DNA from: Actinomycetes bacterium
GTDB lineage: Bacteria > Actinomycetota > Actinomycetes > Streptosporangiales > Streptosporangiaceae
Direction of reading: 5' to 3'
NCBI GenBank assembly: GCA_021793235.1
Contig: JAJYTD010000005.1
Location: forward strand, 124,001-188,000
Length of the DNA stretch: 64,000 nt
Both the position numbers and the translations under genes were made by a program. Shown here piece after piece: positions 1-10,790 of this stretch. Every line of letters starts with the position of its first letter. The stretch's first letter is position 1. Below the pieces are notes generated by a model, which did no database searches, was not told the DNA's origin, and was given only the letters and a program-made list of their open reading frames with translations.

Positions 1-409
1 GGTGCTCCAGGATGCGTGCGGCGTCCTCGGCCGCCCGGTCCGCATCGACCATGCCGGGATATTTGCGCACCAGCTTCGCGATACGTTGCAGGTCGTGCGC
101 GCCCCCCTGTTCTCGGACCCTCTTCAGCAGTTCGGGGTGGCTCTTCTCCGTGTACCCCAGCTTGTGCAGAAGCGGTATCTCAGCTGCGAGACCGCCTTGG
201 AGCACGATGGCGAACCGTTGAGGATCGCGTTTGACCCGGCCCAGTTTGGCGTCGGTCACCCCGGTGAAAGCACGGCCTGGAGCAGGGGGGTCGATCCGCA
301 TCATCTTGACCTCGCCCCCGAAGACCATGGTCAACCATGCGTGGCCGGCTTCGTGCATGGCCGCGCCGGCCGCGCTGTGGGATCTCTTCATGGTCAGATC
401 GGGCAGCAT
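1..409 (-). CDS. HEXXH (M41-like) metallopeptidase-domain protein, C-terminus off the window
   Basis: The gene is incomplete because the reading frame runs off position 1. From the ATG at 409 the protein begins MLPDLTMKRSHSAAGAAM and then shows HEAGHAWLTMVFGG, a zinc-binding HEXXH motif in the context typical of FtsH-like M41 peptidases (E as general base). About 136 residues are visible and there is no membrane segment before the motif, so this is not a complete FtsH. The start is chosen because GAGGAGG lies 9 nt upstream; a second in-frame ATG is at 391. A stand-alone M41-type protein is an inference from the motif; the substrate is unknown. It is divergent from the small gene at 459. Confidence 0.6.
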   Translation of the reverse strand, partial: MLPDLTMKRSHSAAGAAMHEAGHAWLTMVFGGEVKMMRIDPPAPGRAFTGVTDAKLGRVKRDPQRFAIVLQGGLAAEIPLLHKLGYTEKSHPELLKRVREQGGAHDLQRIAKLVRKYPGMVDADRAAEDAARILEH

Positions 410-458
410 GAGCAAAGTCCTCCTCGGCCATGGCGGGATGAACTTAGTATTGTGGACT

Positions 459-638
459 ATGCACGAAAACGCCTCCGACCGCGCCACCGACGTCTATGAC
501 AAGGCCGACGCCGAGCGTGAATTTGTCCGCTTTGATCAGCCCGCGGACAGCGAGGAGCCAGTTTCCGACCGCCTGCCCGGTGTAACAATCATCGACGATG
601 GCCCAGAGGCTTTCGAGGAAACCCTGCGCCTCCTCTGA
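459..638 (+). CDS. Small acidic protein, probably leaderless, unknown function
   Basis: A 59-residue acidic protein (starts MHENASDRATDVYDKADAE, ends FEETLRLL) with no recognisable domain. There is no Shine-Dalgarno sequence, but TAGTAT at 445-450 sits one -10 spacing before the ATG, so a leaderless transcript starting at or near the ATG is likely. It is divergently arranged with the HEXXH peptidase gene about 50 bp away. A 74-residue ORF on the opposite strand covers the same stretch and looks less protein-like. I do not recognise the family; the call rests on promoter position and composition. Confidence 0.42.
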   Translation: MHENASDRATDVYDKADAEREFVRFDQPADSEEPVSDRLPGVTIIDDGPEAFEETLRLL

Positions 639-837
639 CAGAACAGGCAAGCCGCTGCGGCACCTCACGCACCCGCTTCTACGGTATGCGGTAGTTCACG
701 GAGGCCTTCGATACCGAGTTCCGCTACTCCCGCCCAACCTTGAGTGGCCCCTCCAAAGTCTTTACGGTCAGGGACGTTGGTCGTGAGACGCACTGTTTTG
801 CTACTACGTGCTTGACTGCATCTTTCCTACCGCGGCG

Positions 838-1833
838 TCAAAATCCGCTCTCTTCGATCCGGGCGATGGTCGTGCGGGCGAGTTCCTCTGCGCCGGCGAT
901 GGCCTCCTCTTCGGGGATCGCGTCACTGGCCTGGAAGTCGATGGAGGCGGTGTAGCAGCTCAGCGTGTAGAGGTTGGACATGCGTACGCCCACGCATCCC
1001 CAGGTGAAGTTCCGACTGGTCTCGCTCCAGGACAGCGCCTCATCGCCGAGGTCCTCGACCGCCTTCGGGCCGTGCTCTTGTGCCGCCGCCTCCAGTGCGT
1101 CGGCGGCCTCCTGCTCTCCCTCGCCGCCGGTGTGGTCGTCGCTGCGCACGAGCACCAGCCGGGCCGCGGCCGGAACCGCCGCCGCGTCCGCGGCAGTGCC
1201 CCACCGGCACTCGTGGCCATCCCTCCAGGTCTCCTTGAGGCCGAGCGGCTGGTCCAGCTCGGTCTCGTGCTCGGGCACCAGGCCGTCCAGGGTCGCCGTG
1301 TCGGCAACGGAGCAGTCAGGGGCTGCTCCGTAGTCGCCGCCGCCGACGCCGGTGAGCGCGACGATGGCCCACACTCCGGCGACCAGCAGGACGAGGGCCA
1401 CAGCAGCCAGGGCGAGGATGGCCGCCGTCGCGCATCCGCGGCTCTGCCTCGGGGCGGACTCCACGGGGGTGGTGCTGCCCGGAGCGGGAGGGTTCGCGCC
1501 CGGCGCGGCAAAGGCATACCCCGGGGGCACCGGTGGGCGTGGCTGCGGGGCCGGGTACGGCGGGCGTTCGAACGATCCGGTGGACTGCTGCGGTCGTCCT
1601 TGTCCGTACCACCGCCCCTGGGAGGGGCTTTGCGGTGCTCCCGCCGGTGCCGTGGGCGGAGGTGTTCGGGGCTGGGGCGGCTGCTCCCCGTCCGGCGAAC
1701 GCGGCGGTTCAGCGCTGGACGGTGTGCCGGAGGCGGACTCCGTTCCCCGGGCGGACGGCGGCTCCTGACCAAAGGACCCGCCCTGCGGTCCGGCGGGCCC
1801 TGTCCCCGGGCCGCCGGAAGGTGGCTGGGTCAT
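838..1833 (-). CDS. Proline-rich single-pass membrane protein with extracellular Cys-containing domain
   Basis: 331 residues. Residues 1-125 are a low-complexity Pro/Gly/Gln/Ser-rich cytoplasmic tail. One hydrophobic helix follows (about 132-160, CATAAILALAAVALVLLVAG), then an extracellular domain of about 170 residues. The domain has a pattern shared with the next gene: an APDC segment early and ECRWGT later, reminiscent of the DUF3558 lipoprotein fold (paired cysteines with a C-x-W motif). The family link is inference. The Pro-rich tail plus one TM is a common actinobacterial architecture for cell-envelope proteins of unknown role. It lies in line with, and downstream of, the paralogue at 1909 and leuS. 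Confidence 0.7.
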   Translation of the reverse strand: MTQPPSGGPGTGPAGPQGGSFGQEPPSARGTESASGTPSSAEPPRSPDGEQPPQPRTPPPTAPAGAPQSPSQGRWYGQGRPQQSTGSFERPPYPAPQPRPPVPPGYAFAAPGANPPAPGSTTPVESAPRQSRGCATAAILALAAVALVLLVAGVWAIVALTGVGGGDYGAAPDCSVADTATLDGLVPEHETELDQPLGLKETWRDGHECRWGTAADAAAVPAAARLVLVRSDDHTGGEGEQEAADALEAAAQEHGPKAVEDLGDEALSWSETSRNFTWGCVGVRMSNLYTLSCYTASIDFQASDAIPEEEAIAGAEELARTTIARIEESGF

Positions 1834-1908
1834 GTACGCCTCCCCGTCCTCACGTATCGCCGCCCGCGCGGGCTACGGTACCGCCCTGTCCCAGCCGCCC
1901 CCGAGCCC

Positions 1909-2556
1909 CTACAGCTCTTCGGCCACCTGCTCGGCCACAGACACCGCACCGTCCCGCGCGGCCTCGTAGGAGAGTCCGTCGCCTCCGGTGTCCTCGTTTC
2001 CGCCGTAGTAGACGCGGACGACCATGTTGCTGCGGCGGAACACGGCCTCGGCCCAGGCATCCCCGACGCTGCTCGGCCACACCAGCGCGTCCTCGCCCAG
2101 CGAGGGGGCCGGCGCTGCCCCCTCCAGTGCACTGACCGAGGATACTTGACTGACCTGCTCGGCCGCGGTCTGTGCGCCGCTGGCCGCATCCGCCTTGTCG
2201 GTGAAGTACGCGGTGAAGTCGACGCGCAGAGAACGCGGCGCTTCCCCTTCGGCACCGACCGACGTCCACGCGCAGACCGCGTTGTCCGCGTCGTCCAGTA
2301 CCCCGTGCTCGTTGGTCTCCAGCTCGGCCGAGGGGATCACGGAGTCAACGGCCGCGTCCGGGACCGAGGCGCAGCCGGGTGCGGTGACGTAGGTGTCGGC
2401 CTCGTCCGCGGGCAAGGCCGGGCCGCTGCCGCCCCACACCACTCCCGCGGTAACCGCCACGGCGACGATGACCCCCACTGTGGCGGCTATCAGGAGCCGA
2501 CGCTGGGTCTTCGGCATGGCCTCCACCCGTGACAGGCGTTCCACCAGCGGCTTCAC
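1909..2556 (-). CDS. Membrane-anchored extracellular protein, paralogue of the 838-1833 product
   Basis: About 215 residues. A short basic N-terminus (PKTQRRLL) precedes one hydrophobic helix (IAATVGVIVAVAVTAGVVW), then an exported domain with APGCASVPDAAVDSVIPSAE and CAWTSVG. These correspond in order and spacing to the cysteine motifs of the neighbouring 331-residue protein, so the two are probably tandem paralogues with a DUF3558-like domain. The start is uncertain: GTG at 2556 (7 nt after the leuS stop, suggesting translational coupling), TTG at 2559 or ATG at 2517. Function unknown; probably cell-envelope associated. Confidence 0.65.
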   Translation of the reverse strand: MKPLVERLSRVEAMPKTQRRLLIAATVGVIVAVAVTAGVVWGGSGPALPADEADTYVTAPGCASVPDAAVDSVIPSAELETNEHGVLDDADNAVCAWTSVGAEGEAPRSLRVDFTAYFTDKADAASGAQTAAEQVSQVSSVSALEGAAPAPSLGEDALVWPSSVGDAWAEAVFRRSNMVVRVYYGGNEDTGGDGLSYEAARDGAVSVAEQVAEEL

Positions 2557-2562
2557 CAAATG

Positions 2563-5058
<2,496 letters not shown>

Positions 5059-5212
5059 CGCTGGAACTGTCCTCTACCGGTTCACGCATGGAGCACGGCA
5101 CGCCTGGCGAATCTTCAGGGCCCCGCCGCGTCGAGCGGGTCCACCATGGTGCCACCGCAGCCGAGTGTCTGGACTTCAAGGTTAGCGCGGTTACCGGAAG
5201 GTCTTCGACTTA

Positions 5213-5773
5213 TTAGTGTCCGCGGTCCCGTGGCGGGCGGACGCGGCCGTCGGCCGGTTCGTCGGCCGGGACGCCCTTCTCCTTTTCGGGTGCGAGGGCC
5301 TCCGCCGCGCGGCGGTGCTCCTCGGCGGCTTTGCGGTGTTCCTCGGCCGCCAGCCGGCGCCGCCGTTCGCCATCGCCGTCGTCCGGGCCGGGCCGACCGG
5401 GCGGCCCGGCGGGCCGGTGCACCACATCGGCCTTGTCGTCGATGGAGACTCCGCGTGCCTCCTCCTCGATCGCGCGTTCGGTTTCCCGGTCGATGCTGGT
5501 CGTGATGGGCGTCTCCGAGTGCCGGGGGCCTTCGAGCAGCAGAGCGGCCTCTTCGTCCAGGGTCCTCTCGAACACGCCGCGCTCGGAGGGCTCCTCCACG
5601 GTCTGGGGGGCGAGCGGTCCGCGCTCCTCGGGTGCGAAGCGGTGCCGTTGGGGGTCGGCGTTGCCCGCCCGGAAGTATTTGCGAGGTCCTTTGGTCCACA
5701 CCACCAGCCGCCAGATCACAAAGACGGAGCAGGCGATGGTCAGTACGCCTCCGGCCCACACCCATGAGGGCAT
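5213..5773 (-). CDS. Small membrane protein with charged coiled-coil tail, unknown function
   Basis: 186 residues from the ATG at 5773, chosen because AAGGAGG lies 5 nt upstream; an in-frame start at 5803 would add 10 residues. Residues 1-27 hold a single hydrophobic helix (VWAGGVLTIACSVFVIWRLVVW), so the N-terminus is a membrane anchor. The rest is highly charged, with Glu/Arg-rich helical stretches (RRRLAAEEHRKAAEEHRRAAE) that could form a short coiled coil. No enzyme motif is present. It lies upstream of leuS on the same strand, 150 bp away, and diverges from the acyl-CoA ligase gene. Function not recognised. Confidence 0.65.
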   Translation of the reverse strand: MPSWVWAGGVLTIACSVFVIWRLVVWTKGPRKYFRAGNADPQRHRFAPEERGPLAPQTVEEPSERGVFERTLDEEAALLLEGPRHSETPITTSIDRETERAIEEEARGVSIDDKADVVHRPAGPPGRPGPDDGDGERRRRLAAEEHRKAAEEHRRAAEALAPEKEKGVPADEPADGRVRPPRDRGH

Positions 5774-5906
5774 CTGCGCCTCCTTGGTCAGGTGTCCCGT
5801 CACCAGGCCGCTGCCCCAAAAGGCGGTGATCCAACGGGCATTGCCCCGCCCGCATCACAGCCCGGCCTACCACGACACCTGGACCCCCGCTCTTTCCACA
5901 TTTATT

Positions 5907-5924
5907 ACTGTGCGGTAGAACAGT
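5907..5924. promoter_or_regulatory. Inverted repeat, candidate repressor operator upstream of acyl-CoA ligase
   Basis: ACTGT at 5907-5911 and ACAGT at 5920-5924 form a perfect 5-bp inverted repeat with an 8-bp spacer. It lies 33 bp before the ligase start and within the probable promoter. The size and position suit a TetR- or GntR-type repressor of fatty-acid degradation genes, but the regulator is not in this window and the assignment is inference. Confidence 0.35.
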
Positions 5925-5957
5925 GACCGACAACACGTGTGCACCGTAGGAGGCACG

Positions 5958-7499
5958 ATGCTCAACCTGTCCGTACTGCTGGAGGACAGCACTCGGAACG
6001 TACCGGACCGGGACTGCCTTGTCTTCGGTGACCTGCGGCTCTCCTACGCGGTGACCAACATGATCGCCAACCAGGTGGCCAACCTTCTGGTGTCCCGCGG
6101 TATCCAGCCGGGCGACAGGGTCGCGCTCGCCAGCCCGAACACGCCTTACTTTCCCTTCGTCTACTTTGGCGCGCTCAAGGCCGGCGCCGTTGTGGTCCCG
6201 CTGAACGTTCTCCTCACGCAACGTGAGATCGCCTTCCATCTGGAGGACTCCGGCGCCAAAGCGCTGTTCGCCTTCACCGGTTCGCCCGAACTCCCCCTGG
6301 GCGAGCGTGCGTTCGCCGCGTTCGGAGAAGTCGACGGGTGCGAGCTCTACATCGACCTGCCCGCGACCCCCGGTGCGACCGAATCCACCATCGAGGGCGC
6401 CGAGACCTTCTGGGCCGCGCTCAACGGGCAGCCGGGCGAGTTCGAGACTGTGCGCACCAGTGCCGACGACACCGCGGTGATCGTCTACACCAGTGGGACC
6501 ACCGGCAGCCCGAAGGGCGCCGAACTCACCCACAGCAACCTCATGTTCAACGCGGTGGTCTCCGACTCCCTGTTCGACAGGAGCGACCACGACGTCTACC
6601 TCACCGTCCTGCCGCTGTTCCACATCTTCGGCCAGACCACGATGATGAACTGCGGAATGTACCGCCAGGGCACCCTCGTCCTGCAGCCGCGCTTCGACGG
6701 CGACGAGGCGCTGTCCCTCATGGAGAAGGAGGGCGTGACCATATTCGCCGGCGTGCCCACCATGTACTGGGGGCTGCTCGGTGCCAAGGACGAGCATGAC
6801 ATGGGCACGATCGTGGCCAACCTCAGCACGGCGGTCTCCGGCGGTTCGGCCCTGCCCGGCGAGCTGCTCAGGAAGGTCAAGGACCGGTTCGGCGTGGACG
6901 TCCTGGAGGGCTACGGCCTCTCCGAGACCTCCCCGGTCGTCTCGTTCAACAACCCCAAGGTCAAGGCGAAGCCCGGATCGATCGGCAGGCCGGTCTGGGG
7001 TGTGGAGATGAAGCTCGTCGACGACGAGTTCAACGACATCGAGGGCGAAGGGCCCGGTGAGATCGCGGTGCGCGGCCACTGCGTGATGAAGGGGTACCAC
7101 AACCGCCCCGACGCCAACGCCCAGGTGCTGAAGAACGGATGGTTCCGCACGGGCGACATCGCCCGCCGCGACGACGAGGGCTTCTACTTCATCGTTGACC
7201 GCTCCAAGGACATGATCATCCGCGGCGGTTACAACGTCTACCCCCGGGAGCTGGAAGAGGTGCTGATGACGCACCCCGAGGTGAGCCTCGCGGCCGTGGT
7301 GGGCGTCCCGCACGAGAGCCACGGTGAGGAGATCAAGGCCTACATCATCCGTGAGGAGGGGGCTTCTGTCACCGAAGACCAGCTCATCGACTGGGCCAAG
7401 GAGCGCCTCGCCGCCTACAAGTACCCGCGCATCGTGGAGTTCCGCGGTGCACTCCCGATGACGGCCACCGGCAAGATCCTCAAGCGCGAACTGCGCTGA
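5958..7499 (+). CDS. Acyl-CoA synthetase (long-chain fatty acid-CoA ligase, AMP-forming)
   Basis: 513 residues from the ATG at 5958, chosen for the AGGAGG upstream; an upstream in-frame start at 5937 is possible. It activates a fatty acid as acyl-AMP and then acyl-CoA. ANL-superfamily motifs are intact: YTSGTTGSPKGAELTH (phosphate-binding loop), EGYGLSETSPVV (A5), WFRTGDIARRDDEGF (A7), DRSKDMIIRGGYNVYPRELEE (A8 hinge) and the catalytic lysine in MTATGKILKREL at the C-terminus. The family is FadD-like, but chain-length preference cannot be read from sequence. It is monocistronic, with an inverted repeat in its promoter and a strong hairpin after the stop. Confidence 0.93.
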   Translation: MLNLSVLLEDSTRNVPDRDCLVFGDLRLSYAVTNMIANQVANLLVSRGIQPGDRVALASPNTPYFPFVYFGALKAGAVVVPLNVLLTQREIAFHLEDSGAKALFAFTGSPELPLGERAFAAFGEVDGCELYIDLPATPGATESTIEGAETFWAALNGQPGEFETVRTSADDTAVIVYTSGTTGSPKGAELTHSNLMFNAVVSDSLFDRSDHDVYLTVLPLFHIFGQTTMMNCGMYRQGTLVLQPRFDGDEALSLMEKEGVTIFAGVPTMYWGLLGAKDEHDMGTIVANLSTAVSGGSALPGELLRKVKDRFGVDVLEGYGLSETSPVVSFNNPKVKAKPGSIGRPVWGVEMKLVDDEFNDIEGEGPGEIAVRGHCVMKGYHNRPDANAQVLKNGWFRTGDIARRDDEGFYFIVDRSKDMIIRGGYNVYPRELEEVLMTHPEVSLAAVVGVPHESHGEEIKAYIIREEGASVTEDQLIDWAKERLAAYKYPRIVEFRGALPMTATGKILKRELR

Positions 7500-7512
7500 G
7501 CCCTCGTGCAGC

Positions 7513-7555
7513 CGGAGGGGCGCGCCGATGTCCTCCCGCGTCGCCCGCCCCTCCG
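7513..7555. terminator. Hairpin terminator between convergent genes
   Basis: Perfect 10-bp inverted repeat CGGAGGGGCG (7513-7522) and CGCCCCTCCG (7546-7555), 13 bp after the acyl-CoA ligase stop. There is no T-tract, as is usual for actinobacterial terminators. It probably serves the ligase and may also protect against read-through from the convergent zinc-ribbon gene. Confidence 0.6.
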
Positions 7556-7623
7556 ACTCGCTCGGGCCCGGCTTTCCCGATCGCCGCGGGTCCGCTCCCC
7601 CTCGGGTGCGAACCCGCGCGGTC

Positions 7624-7851
7624 TCACGACAGCGGCCTCCACCGGAAGTCGCATACGGTGCAGCGGAACTCGATCCGCTTGCCGCAGGTCTTGCAGTGCG
7701 GTCCGGGGCCGTAGTTGTACAGGCGCTCGGCGTGCCGGTCGGCGAAGAACCGCAGGTCCATGCACACGTTGCAGCGAATCAGCACATTGGTGGGGCTTTT
7801 GGGCCAAGGGGCGTCCGGTTCGATCGGGTGTGCCTCGACGTCGGCGTTCAT
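7624..7851 (-). CDS. Small zinc-ribbon protein
   Basis: 75 residues with three CXXC pairs: IRCNVCMDL, HCKTCGK and RCTVCDF. This is enough for one or two structural zinc sites and no catalytic domain. GGAGGAGG precedes the ATG at 7851. The N-terminal half is polar. It is probably a small nucleic-acid- or protein-binding zinc ribbon; the partner is unknown. It follows the GH3 gene's strand direction but is separated from it by 60 bp. Confidence 0.7.
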   Translation of the reverse strand: MNADVEAHPIEPDAPWPKSPTNVLIRCNVCMDLRFFADRHAERLYNYGPGPHCKTCGKRIEFRCTVCDFRWRPLS

Positions 7852-7911
7852 ATGCCTCCTCCCCCATGTGTGTCGGCCGCTCGTCTTCCGCGACCCTCTC
7901 GGAAGGGGTTC

Positions 7912-8970
7912 TCACTGGTCAAGAGTTCTTTTGTGCCGGGTGAGCAGCCGGTCCACCCGCTCAGCGGCCTCGGCTAGGCGCCCCACCGGCACGGTGCCGC
8001 TGCTCACCGCTTCCAGTAGCCGGTCCCGGACGGCGCCGAACACGGCGCTGTCGTCGTGCCCGGCCGTGTACGGATTTCCCAGGCACAGCAGGTCGGCTCC
8101 TGCCGCAAGGGCGGCCACCGCGCCGCGGGCGATGGCCGCCGGCCCTGTCTTCGCCCCGGTGTGTCGGGCCAGCCCGCGCATGTCGAGGGCGTCGGTCACC
8201 GCGACCCCGCGGAATCCGAGTTCCCCGCGGAGCAGGGCATAAGCGCGCGGGGAGACGCTGGCCGGCGCGTCATCCAGCGCGGGAACGACGATGTGTCCGG
8301 CCAGCACCATGTCGGCGTCGGCTGCGACGGCGGCCGCGAAGGGGACGAGTTCGCGTTGGTGCAGGGTCACCATGTCGACATCGACGATCGGAAGGGCGAC
8401 ATGCGAATCGACGCTGGTGTCGCCGTGCCCGGGGAAGTGCTTGGCCGCGGTGGCCAGGCCCGCGGCGCGCAGACCGGTGATGAACGCTGTTCCGTGCTCG
8501 GCGACCAGCACCGGGTCGTCTCCGAACGCCCGTGGTCCGATCACCGGGTTGGCGGAGTCGACATTGACGTCCATGACCGGGGCGAGTGCGGCGTCGATGC
8601 CGGCGGCACGCAGATCGCGCCCCATGGCGTGCGCGACCTCTCGGGTGCGCCGGGTGTCGCCGCCCGCTCCGAGTTCTTTGTGGCCGGGGTAGGGGGATCC
8701 GGTGCCCGCGTGCAGCCGGGTGACGGTGCCGCCCTCCTCATCGGAGGCGATCAGCAGGTCCGGGCGCAGCCCGTGCAGCCGGTCCGACAGGTGCGCGGGA
8801 TCCGCGGTGAGGTTGCCGGCGAAGTAGAGCACCGCCCCCACGCCTTTCTCGATGGCTCTGGCCAACCATGTCGGAACCGTGGTTCCGCGAAACCCCGGAA
8901 GGATCACCGTGTGCACCATCCGCGCCACCTGGGGATCGCTTCGCGTACCGGGTCCGGCCATTGTGCTCAT
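7912..8970 (-). CDS. Glycoside hydrolase family 3, beta-N-acetylglucosaminidase (NagZ/DasD-like)
   Basis: 352 residues, the size of single-domain GH3 NagZ enzymes, with no signal peptide, so it acts in the cytoplasm. The GH3 hallmark AAKHFPGHGDTSVDSH contains the His/Asp pair used as acid/base in NagZ. The nucleophile region is GVAVTDALDMRGL (Asp). It would cleave terminal N-acetylglucosamine from imported chitobiose or from muropeptides. Its start overlaps the stop of the upstream permease gene by 4 bp, so it is the last gene of a binding protein-permease-permease-hydrolase operon. That layout matches dasABC-dasD of Streptomyces, which is why chitobiose is the favoured substrate (inference). 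Confidence 0.88.
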   Translation of the reverse strand: MSTMAGPGTRSDPQVARMVHTVILPGFRGTTVPTWLARAIEKGVGAVLYFAGNLTADPAHLSDRLHGLRPDLLIASDEEGGTVTRLHAGTGSPYPGHKELGAGGDTRRTREVAHAMGRDLRAAGIDAALAPVMDVNVDSANPVIGPRAFGDDPVLVAEHGTAFITGLRAAGLATAAKHFPGHGDTSVDSHVALPIVDVDMVTLHQRELVPFAAAVAADADMVLAGHIVVPALDDAPASVSPRAYALLRGELGFRGVAVTDALDMRGLARHTGAKTGPAAIARGAVAALAAGADLLCLGNPYTAGHDDSAVFGAVRDRLLEAVSSGTVPVGRLAEAAERVDRLLTRHKRTLDQ

Positions 8971-9815
8971 CCCTTCACCGCCCCCTGCACCAGCCCGGCT
9001 GCCAGGCCGCGCTGGACCAGCAGGAAGAACACCATCACGGGCAGGGTGACGACCGTTGAGGCGGCCATCACCGACGCCCAGTCGGTGGTGAACTGGCCGT
9101 AGAACTGGCGGAGCCCGACCGCGACGGTGAACTTGTCGTCCTCGTTCAGAAACGTCAGCGCCAGGATGAACTCGTTCCAGGCGGTGATGAAGGAGAAGAT
9201 CGCGGTGGCCACGAGGCCTGGCGCGACCAGCGGCAGGAGCACCGACCAGAACATCCGGCCCCAGGAGGCGCCGTCGATGTAGGCGGCCTCCTCGACATCG
9301 ACCGGTACCGCCGCGACGAACCCGCGCAGCATCCAGATGGCGAACGGCAGGGACAGGGCGATGTAGACGATGCTCAGCCCGAGCAGCGTGTTCAGCATCT
9401 GCAGATCGCGGACCTGTAAGAAGAGCGGGATCACCAGCGCTTCCAGCGGGACCATCTGCACGACGAGCACCATCAGCAGGACGGTGGTGCGCAGGCGGAA
9501 CCGGAACCGTGCCACCGCGACGGCCGCGAACAGGGCCAGCAGGCTGCTGCCCGCGACCGTGACCAGCGCGACATAGAGCGAGTTCCCCAGGTAGGTGAGG
9601 AATCCTGCGTCGAAGAGCACGTAGCGGAAGCTGTCCAGGGTGAGCGCGTCGGGCAGGAGCGCGTCGGTTCCGGAGGTGGTTCGTACGGAGGCGGCGCTGA
9701 CCACCATGAAGTAGGCCGGGAAGAGGGTGAAGAGCAGCACGCCGGCGACCGCGAGGGCCTTGGCGAGGGTGTGGCCGGTGCGCCGTGCGCGGCGGCGGGG
9801 CGCGCGGGTGGTCAT
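8967..9815 (-). CDS. Sugar ABC transporter permease, MalG/DasC type
   Basis: 282 residues with six predicted membrane helices and the inner-membrane permease EAA loop (EEAAYIDGASWGRMFWSVLLPLVAPG) that docks the ATPase. It belongs to the carbohydrate uptake-1 (CUT1) family. It overlaps the partner permease by 4 bp upstream and the GH3 gene by 4 bp downstream, indicating tight translational coupling. No ATPase gene is present; in actinobacteria CUT1 importers often share the distant MsiK ATPase. Confidence 0.92.
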   Translation of the reverse strand: MTTRAPRRRARRTGHTLAKALAVAGVLLFTLFPAYFMVVSAASVRTTSGTDALLPDALTLDSFRYVLFDAGFLTYLGNSLYVALVTVAGSSLLALFAAVAVARFRFRLRTTVLLMVLVVQMVPLEALVIPLFLQVRDLQMLNTLLGLSIVYIALSLPFAIWMLRGFVAAVPVDVEEAAYIDGASWGRMFWSVLLPLVAPGLVATAIFSFITAWNEFILALTFLNEDDKFTVAVGLRQFYGQFTTDWASVMAASTVVTLPVMVFFLLVQRGLAAGLVQGAVKG

Positions 9816-10786
9816 CTCAGCTCCTCATCTCGGAACAGGGCGCGCAGGTAGACGATGGTGATGGCGAGCAGCATCAGTGTCAGCATCACCGCGATCGCCG
9901 ATCCGAGGCCGTACTCTTGGCGTCCGAAGGAGCGGATGTAGGACCAGACGCCGAGGTTGAGCACTTCCATATTGGAGCCGGATCCGCCCGGCATCAGATA
10001 GACCTGCGCGAACACCTTGAAGTCCCAGATCGTGGACAGGATGGTGACCACGGCGAACACGGGGCGCAGGGTGGGCAGGGTGACGTGGCGGAAGCGCTGC
10101 CAGGCGCCGGCGCCGTCCAGCATCGCCGCCTCGTAGAGTTCGCGGGGCACGGTGAGCAGGCCGGCTAGCACGGTGACGGCTACGAACGGGAAGCCGTGGT
10201 GCACGATGTTGAGCGTGACGATGGCATAGAAGGTCAGCCGCTCGGTGAACCAGTTGACGCCGTCGGCTCCGATCAGGCCGAGGGCGACCAGCGCCTGGCG
10301 GACGATGCCGCGGTCAACGTCGAAGATCCATATCCAGACGTAGGTTCCAGTGACGGCGGGCATCGCCCAGGCGACCATGATGCAGCTGATGACGATGGTG
10401 CGCACTACTGGGCCCAGGGTGCGCAGCAGCAGCGCGACCAGCGTGCCGAACACGACGGTCCCGCCGACCGCGGCGGCGGCGAAGACGACGGTGTTGGGCA
10501 GCGCGATCTGCCACAGGTAGGGTTCGCTGAGCAGCCGGACGTAGTTGTCGGCGCCGATGTAGTCGGACTCGCCGGAGACGACGTTGCGCAGCCCGTAGTC
10601 CTGGACGGACAGCCACACCACGCGCCCCAGCGGGTACACCAGCAGGGTCCCGATGACCAGCAGCGCCGGTGCGAGCAGCAGCCAGGGCCGTGCCTGTTTG
10701 CGCAGCCGCGGGAGGGTGCGCCGGCGGGGCGGGGGTGCGGAGCCGGCCGCCGAAGCGGCCGGCCGGGTGAGAACGGTCCCGCTCAC
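9812..10786 (-). CDS. Sugar ABC transporter permease, MalF/DasB type
   Basis: 324 residues with an N-terminal Pro/Arg-rich cytoplasmic stretch and six predicted membrane helices. The EAA motif reads YEAAMLDGAGAWQRFRHVTLPTLRPV. It is the partner of the 8967 permease in a CUT1 importer. It starts 5 bp after the binding-protein gene ends and overlaps the next permease by 4 bp, so all four genes are probably one transcript. Confidence 0.92.
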   Translation of the reverse strand: MSGTVLTRPAASAAGSAPPPRRRTLPRLRKQARPWLLLAPALLVIGTLLVYPLGRVVWLSVQDYGLRNVVSGESDYIGADNYVRLLSEPYLWQIALPNTVVFAAAAVGGTVVFGTLVALLLRTLGPVVRTIVISCIMVAWAMPAVTGTYVWIWIFDVDRGIVRQALVALGLIGADGVNWFTERLTFYAIVTLNIVHHGFPFVAVTVLAGLLTVPRELYEAAMLDGAGAWQRFRHVTLPTLRPVFAVVTILSTIWDFKVFAQVYLMPGGSGSNMEVLNLGVWSYIRSFGRQEYGLGSAIAVMLTLMLLAITIVYLRALFRDEELR

Positions 10787-10790
10787 CGGG

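Noticed and set aside
444-668. 74-residue minus-strand ORF overlapping the small acidic gene
   Set aside because: No RBS or promoter; the plus-strand frame fits the -10 sequence and has more protein-like composition.
5059-5212. Possible T-box riboswitch for leuS (TGGCACC at 5148-5154, minus strand)
   Set aside because: The tRNA-pairing base would be wrong for tRNA-Leu (UGGC instead of UGGU), no specifier stem is seen, and the leader is very short.
5115-7322. 735-residue minus-strand ORF
   Set aside because: Antisense shadow of the acyl-CoA ligase plus part of the 5213 gene; no motifs, no RBS.
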